Assembly (NCBI GenBank): GCA_023512835.1
Contig: JAKCVP010000023.1
Location: 1 to 64,000, forward strand
Reading direction: 5' to 3'
DNA from: Taxillus chinensis
Lineage: Eukaryota; Streptophyta; Magnoliopsida; Santalales; Loranthaceae
Length of the DNA stretch: 64,000 bases
In this document: positions 57,874 to 64,000 of the stretch, one piece after another
How positions within the stretch are numbered: the stretch's first letter is position 1
Layout: each line of letters starts with the position of its first letter
Program-made: the position numbers and the translations under genes
Notes under the pieces: generated by a model
What the model saw: the letters and a program-made list of their open reading frames with translations, nothing else
Databases searched by the model: none
Told to the model about the DNA's origin: nothing

Positions 57874-60800
57874 ATGCAAGAAGTCGACCTCATCGACGCC
57901 GTAGCAGTATCAGCTACAATGGATCCACTCGTTTATGATGTTATCTTCAATCTTTTCGTTTGTGTGGAATGTGCTTACATCGTACCTAGGTCGCACGTCG
58001 CCAAACATTTGCGTCAGGGCAAGCATCCCCAATTAGGTCAAGCCACCCCTGAGTGGAGGGAACGATTCGAGCAAGCATGTCAGGAACAAAACCTGACCGT
58101 CGGAGAGCTTCGTGACGTGCAATGGCCCGCCCATCCCGTTCCGGCCGTGGAGAGCTTGCCCGTGTTCACCGACGGACTGCGTTGTCCGTGGTGCCCACAT
58201 CTGGTGCGGGTGCGAAGAAGATGGTGAGACATTGTCAGCAATCGCATGGGTGGATCAACCCCCATGCGGCCGGCGGTCGTCGTGCCCGAGGTCGAGCCCC
58301 CCACCGTCTGGCCATGGCGAGAGGGAGTCTGGTGTCAACAATTGGTCACGGATGGTCCATTTGCGCGGCTGTTCGAGGTGCTGCCGCCGACGGCTGCCCC
58401 GAGCCAGCAGAGCCGACGGGTGGAAATGCTCCGGCGACGAGGAATGGCGAGCGCGTATGGCGGCATTCTTCGACGAGGCGGATCAGGCCAGCCAACGACG
58501 GCGAGATCAACAATTAGCACGAATCGCCCCCGAGGAGAAATTTCAGCCGGAGCTGTGGCTGAAACGAAATGCATGGGGCACGTACCTGCAAGGAAAGGAC
58601 CGAGACGCCATGTATGCGCTCATGGCCGCGGATGGGACGGATGCGGTGCTGGCGGAAATGGAAACGCGCGTGGAGAAGGTGATTGCGGTGGCGCAGCATC
58701 TGGTCCTGACCCGGGCGGCCATCTACCTGCGCATGACGATGATGCGCAAGGACGCCCATGCCAAGGCGCCCAGTCGACCGTTCTATGCGCGCATGGAGGC
58801 TGGCACGATGGACAACTACATGCGGGTCGTCGTGCAGCTGGTGCGCATCGTGTATCGGATGTGGCGTTGGCAGGAACGGCCAGAGCAGGGTTCGGCCGCG
58901 TGTGGGACGCCACGGATGGACAGTGGCTACCACTCGGAACGCATGTCGTCGGTGGTCGCGTCGTGCCCGTCGATGCCCAGCAGCCCGCCCATTGGTCGGA
59001 CGGTGCGGCACCGCAGTGACGAAGAAGAGGAAGACGAAGGGGATGGGGAAGAGGGGAAGAGGGGGAAGAGGCAGAGGAAGGAGAGGATGTAGAAGGGGAA
59101 GAGGAGGAGGAAGAGGAAGTAGAAGAGGCAGAAGAGACAGAAGAGGTCGAAGACGTAGAAGACGCAGAAGAGAGAGAAGACGCAGGAGATGGAGAAGACG
59201 CAGAGGAGGAGGAAGAGGAGGGCAGAGGACGTCGAAGAGGAGGGACATGGCGAGGAAGGAGAAGGGGACGCGCCAGGAGGTCCCGAGGGGAAATGTTCGC
59301 GTTGATGGCCAGGAGAGCCCCACCCCGGAGCCGACAAACGATTGCACGCCGCCCCCATGCCGATTTCGACCGGAGCAACAAGAATTGACGCAGCAGATGA
59401 TTGCATGTATCGAGGACGCTCAACTGCTCGGTGCTGGACTCGGGGAATTCGTCTGGGACCCCGAACACCCGGCGACCTTGGACGACGTGGACGAGGTGGT
59501 CTTGCACTGGCTCATGGCGTTGATTCAGCACCCGATCGGGGGAATCCACGGTACGGAATTCCACAGTCCACTGATCGCGGCACTGGCGGTGTTGGCGGTG
59601 CGGGAGGACGGCACCTGGGAGCAGCCCGCGAATTACACGCCCAAACTGTCGGCGGCCATCAAGATCTGGCGTATGCTCACCGTGCAAGCCGTGTGGGTCG
59701 ACGTGCAGGATCTGGACGACGACGAGATGACGCAGGCGTTCCAACAGGGCGTCGAAGAACGATTCGCCCAGTGGCTGTCGGTGAATCGGCCATGCCCCAT
59801 GCAATCCATGTTCGACACGCGTACCTACGGCATGCACCTGCGGACGTTGCAGACGGGGGACGGGAAGATCTCGTGGCATGGGGTGCACGCGGACCGCATC
59901 CAGTACCAGGACGTGAGTTTCACCCGTGGCCAATTCGAGCATGGTGCACGGGTTGGTGAATGCGGCAGGGGAGGTGCTGCGCGGAGAATTGCTGCTCGTG
60001 GATCATGCCCCGTCCGAGGGTCGTCTGCCCGAGATTCCATGGGACGAGCTGGTCGACATGCCGAGCAACGATCTTCCCGACTGGAACTTCTTGCAGGATG
60101 CGCGCAACCCGTGGCCGGTAGACGGTCGGCGCTGGCTGCGCGAGCGGCTGTGGCAGGACGAGGCGCTGCGGGCGGAATTCGTCGGGCACGACCAGCGACA
60201 GCCGTGGCGCCGACCCCGCGTCGAGGCGTGGTTGCGGGCGCTTCGTCGATTCCAAGAGATGTTGCTGGTGCTCATGCACATCACGGGGGCAGCCCGCGCG
60301 AGGGCCCGAGATGCTGAGCGTGCGCTTCCACAACACGCCCAACGGCGGCATCCGCAACATCTTCGTGGAGGACGGGCTGATGGTGTTCGTCACGGAATCA
60401 CCACAAAGGCTATGGGTTCCAAGATTCCACCAAGATCATCCACCGCTACCTGCCGCGTGAAGTGGGGGAATTGCTGTTGTACCATCTCTGGCTGGTGATG
60501 CCGATGCAGCATCACTTCGAGCAGCACGTGCTCGGGCAGTGGGAGATGAACCCATTCCTCTTCAGTTCGTGCCGCGCGGTGGACTCCCAGCCGTGGGATT
60601 CGGGGCGGTTGAAGCGCGCATTGGAGCATCACACGGGGGTGGGCATGGGCGCGCGCTTGAACATCAGTTCGTACCGCCACGTGGCCATCGCCATGTCGCG
60701 TCGATACCTGCAGCAGGACGGGCACTCGGCGGCCGCATTCCACGACGAAGACGCGGTCGAGATGGAGGAGGCCGACGAAGACGACGCGGGCCAATGGTGG

Positions 60801-62908
60801 AGCATGGAGGATGACCTGGTGGACGTGCAAGCTGGGCACAGCTCTCACGTGGCTGGGTCCATCTACGCTCGAGGCGTGCACGAAGTCGCGGGCACCGTGT
60901 TCTCCATCCGACAGAAGTTTCGACGCGTGAGCCAGGCATGGCATCGCTTGCTCCGCTTCGCCTCGGCCGTGGGCGGGGGAGGGAATGCGGCGAAGCGACC
61001 GCGGACGCGAGGGGAGTGGACGGCCGCGGAGGCGCACCGTCGCGCTCGGCATCAGCGGATAGCGCAACTGCGGGAGTCAACCCCCACAGCGAACTAGCTC
61101 GCATGATGGGCGACGAGGCTCGCTTCCAGGGCGTGCAGCTGGCCGGCATCGACGCGGTGCTGCAGAGCGAGGCGCGCGTGCTGGCCATCATGGGCACGGG
61201 GGAGGCAAGAGTCCGATGTTCCTGTTGCCGGCGGCATGGCGAGAAGGCGCACGACGGTGGTGGTGGTGCCCATGATCGCACTGCGGACGGACTTGCGCGA
61301 GCGCAGTCAGGACCTGGGCATCGAGTGCGTGGAGTGGGACAGCCGCCGCCCGCCGACGATGGCGCACCTCGTGCTGGTGACGCCCGAGTCGGCGGTGAGC
61401 AAAGGATTTCGGGCGTTCCTGAACCGGTTGCATGGGCTCCACCGTCTGGATCGAATCGTCATCGACGAGTGCCATACGGTGCTGGATAGCTCCGCCTCGT
61501 TTCGACCGTTGTTGCGAGAGCTGCGACATCTGTTCGCCATCGGGTGTCCCGTGCTGATGCTGACGGCGACACTGCCTCCGTCGGAAGAAGACGAGTTTCG
61601 GTCTCGGCTGGGCATCGAGCGCTTTCCCGTCCGCGTGCTGCGCGCCCCCACGACGCGCATCAACCTGCGCTACGAGGTTCGACACTGGGATGGGGACGTG
61701 GAGCGCATGGTGGCGTTGGTGGAGGAGGAGCGAGCGACGACGCCCGGAAAATGCATCGTGTACGCGCGCAGCAAAGCCCAGGTGGAAGCACTGGCGGAGG
61801 CGCTTGGATGTGCGTTCTTCCATGCGGACATTCCCGCCGCGCGAAAGCCGAGGTGGTGGCGCAGCTGCGGTCGGGGGAGGTGTCGATGGTGGTGGCCACC
61901 AGCGCACTGGGGCTGGGGTCGACCTGCCCGACGTGCGGCTGGTGGTGCACGCGGCAGCCCCGAGTCGTTGCGGGACTACGGGCAAGAGAGCGGGCGTGCT
62001 GGCCGGGATGGAGCGCCCAGCCAGGCCATCGTGTTTGACCGGCGAGTGGGTCGAGGGGTTCTCGTGCCCGAGGGCCAGACGGTGGATCCGCGAGCGACCA
62101 GCTCCATGACGACATGCGAGCATTCTTGTTTCGAGAGGGTTGCCGTCGCATCGCCTTGGATGGATACCTGGATGGGCGCACGACTCGAGTCGAATGTGAC
62201 GGGCGGGAGGAGGAGTTGTGCGACGTGTGTCAGCGACAGCGTCGGTACGAGGAGGGGCTGGGGGTCTCGGCGGACGCAGAGACGATGCCCATCTCGACGC
62301 TCCTCCAGCAACAGGAGGTCGAGTTTGAGGCGTTGCGCGACGAGCGGGCGCAGGAAGAGGTGCAGCGGGCGGTGGTGCCGGAGCAGTACGAACGATGGCT
62401 GGAACGGTGGTCGCGCGAATGCCCCCGTGTGTTTCCTGCGTGGGCTCCGGGGAAGGCCATCCGTCACCCACTCGCCGTCTGTGCGGATGCGGACGCGGAC
62501 GCCGTGCGGCGTGGCGCTCGAACTGACGCGGTCGACGATCCGGTTCCAGGCATACGGTGGGTGTTTCTCGTGTGGGGTGCCGCAGTGGATCTGTGCGCAC
62601 TTCACGGCTCGGGCGGATGGGGGATGGCGGTTTGTGCGGGACGGGCGATGCCAGTATCCGGGGACGGTGGTAGATCTGGTGGCCACGGTGATGCAGCAGG
62701 ATGAGGGTTGGCAAGAGTGGATGGAGGCGGCGATGCGGAAGGATGGGGTGGTGGAGGTGGGAAGGCGGCCGCGGTGTTGGCGTGGCTCGGGCAGACGCGG
62801 GATCTCAGCCAGCGGCCGGCTCGACAAGTGTTCCAGATCATGTTGGTGTTTGCGGAGATGGCGGCTGCGCTGGACGGGATGGATGAAGGAGGAGAAGAGA
62901 TGGAGTGA
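57874..62908 (+). pseudogene. telomere-linked RecQ-type helicase, frame broken in many places
   Basis: N-terminal zinc-finger region from ATG 57874 (CVECAYIVPRSHVAKHL; CPWCPHLVR then MVRHCQQSH in another frame), of the type fused to subtelomeric helicases (DUF3505-like). A middle domain follows (ELWLKRNAWGTYLQGKDRD), then a Glu-rich linker, a helical domain (LIAALAVLAVREDGTWEQPA) and GGIRNIFVEDGLMVFV then PREVGELLLYHLWLVMP. The ATPase half has an interrupted P-loop (AIMGTG, 61190), IVIDECHTVL (motif II), LMLTATLPP (III), VVATSALGLG, DYGQESGRAGRDG (VI), LDGYLDGRTTRVEC and a C-terminal Cys module (GCFSCGVPQWICAHF). It ends at about 62908. At least nine frame changes and one in-frame stop (58225) separate the pieces. 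Such genes sit beside fungal telomeres; their cellular role is not established. Confidence 0.88.
59030..59235 (+). repeat. purine-rich Glu-coding repeat inside the helicase gene
   Basis: About 200 bp of GAA/GAG codons with inserted GTA, GCA and GAC. In one frame it codes an acidic linker (EEEVEEAEETEEVEDVEDAE). Another frame reads almost pure Arg, and the opposite strand reads Ser/Leu, which explains the long spurious open frames there. Confidence 0.8.
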
Positions 62909-63051
62909 GGTTGAATGTGTGACCGATGACAAGCACGGATGATTCATCGAACGCAGGGGCGGACTGGCAGGGTAGGCAAGCGTGGCGCGACACCGGTTGC
63001 GGGTGCAGAGGGCAAGACTGCAGCCATGACACGACGATGAACCAGCGAGAT

Positions 63052-64000
63052 CGGAAGTTAGGGATGATAACCGCTATGGAAAGTTAGGGAAAGAACCGCT
63101 ATGACCAGTTAGGGGAAACAACCGCTATAACCAGTTAGGGAAACAACCGCTATGGAAAGTTGGGGAAAGAACCGCTATGAGCAGTTAGGGAAACGACCGC
63201 TATAACCAGTTAGGGAAAGAACCGCTATGAGCAGTTAGGGAAACAACCGCTATAACCAGTTGGGAAACAACCGCTATGACCAGTTAGGGAAACAACCGCT
63301 ATGGAAAGTTAGGGAAAGAACCGCTATGGAAAGTTAGGGAAACGACCGCTATAACCAGTTAGGGAAAGAACCGCTATGAGCAGTTAGGGAAACAACCGCT
63401 ATAACCAGTTAGGGAAACAACCGCTATGGAAAGTTAGGGAAAGAACCGCTATAGAAAGTTAGGGGAAAGAACCGCTATGAGCAGTTAGGAAACAACCGCT
63501 ATAACCAGTTAGGGAAACAACCGCTATGGAAAGTTGAAACAACCGCTATGGAAAGTTAGGGAAAGAACCGCTATGAGCAGTTAGGGAAACAACCGCTATG
63601 GAAAGTTAGGGAAGAACCGCTATGGAAAGTTAGGGAAAGAACCGCTATGAGCAGTTAGGGAAACAACCGCTATGAGCAGTTAGGGAAAGAACCGCTATGG
63701 AAAGTTAGGGAAACGACCGCTATAACCAGTTAGGGAAAGAACCGCTATGAGCAGTTAGGGAAAGAACCGCTATGAGCAGTTAGGGAAAGAACCGCTATGG
63801 AAAGTTAAGGAAACGACCGCTATAAGCAGTTAGGGAAAGAACCGCTATGAGCAGTTAGGGAAACAACCGCTATAACCAGTTAGGGAAACAACCGCTATGA
63901 CCAGTTAGGGAAACAACCGCTATGGAAAGTTAGGGAAAGAACCGCTATGGAAAGTTAGGGAAACGACCGCTATAAGCAGTTAGGGAAAGAACCGCTATGA
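63052..64000 (+). repeat. 25-bp subtelomeric satellite, 37 units, continuing past the window
   Basis: Each unit contains AGTTAGGGAAA followed by (G/C)(A/G)ACCGCTAT and a variable four-base segment (GGAA, GAGC, AACC, GACC, AAGC or AGAA). Thus almost every unit holds one TTAGGG, the common fungal telomere hexamer, read toward the right end. A few units are shortened or carry an extra G. The first, degenerate unit starts near 63052. It begins about 140 bp after the helicase stop, the expected place for a telomere-associated sequence. It has no spacer diversity, so it is not CRISPR-like. Confidence 0.96.

Noticed and set aside
58514..59942. Long minus-strand open frames (277 and 440 codons) rich in Ser, Pro, Leu
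   Set aside because: They are antisense shadows of the helicase gene; the composition comes from the GAA/GAG repeat on the plus strand.
61188..62947. Minus-strand open frames of 323 and 508 codons over the helicase ATPase half
   Set aside because: The plus strand carries the conserved helicase motifs; the minus frames are Arg/Pro-rich shadows of GC-rich DNA.
63052..64000. Regular repeat spacing that might suggest a CRISPR array
   Set aside because: Units are contiguous 25-mers with only point variation, no unique spacers, and the genome is fungal. It is a satellite.

Overview
The window comes from a filamentous ascomycete (Pezizomycotina), judged from short 47-78 bp GT-AG introns, Zn2Cys6 regulators, a PTH11/rhodopsin-type membrane protein, a Tad-like LINE, a Ty1/copia element, a telomere-linked RecQ-type helicase and a RIP mutation signature. 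I cannot name the species. The right end looks subtelomeric: a 25-bp satellite whose unit contains TTAGGG runs off the edge, preceded by the helicase locus.

Layout. 0-9 kb: sparse sequence, an inverted-repeat MITE-like element, a hypothetical gene convergent with a two-exon secreted copper amine oxidase (minus strand), and one hypothetical ORF. 11-22.6 kb: two almost abutting retrotransposons, a Tad-like LINE (plus strand, ATC tail) and a full-length copia element (minus strand) with apparently identical 182-bp LTRs and a CATTG target duplication. 22.6-34.8 kb: three related Zn2Cys6 regulator genes, all damaged, interleaved with an intact seven-exon membrane receptor-like gene, a cytochrome P450 and LTR debris. 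35.5-41 kb: two small secreted cysteine-rich proteins (candidate effectors) flank a decayed minus-strand copy of the telomere-linked helicase N-terminal half and a large palindrome. 41-57 kb: dispersed repeats, a decayed kinase, hypothetical genes, a likely Scm3 CENP-A chaperone, solo LTRs and a three-exon seven-helix membrane protein. 57.1-64 kb: a 200-bp tandem duplication with a RIP footprint, the frameshifted telomere-linked helicase, then the satellite.

Many frame breaks in the mobile elements and helicase fall in G (or C) runs, so decay and homopolymer miscalls must be separated before these loci are called dead. The genes fitted with several introns (amine oxidase, the two membrane proteins, the secreted protein) assemble into clean frames. 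The overall picture is an accessory, repeat-rich chromosome arm in which an older chromosome end (helicase remnant at 37-40 kb) now lies inside a younger one. All calls are from reading the sequence; no search was run.
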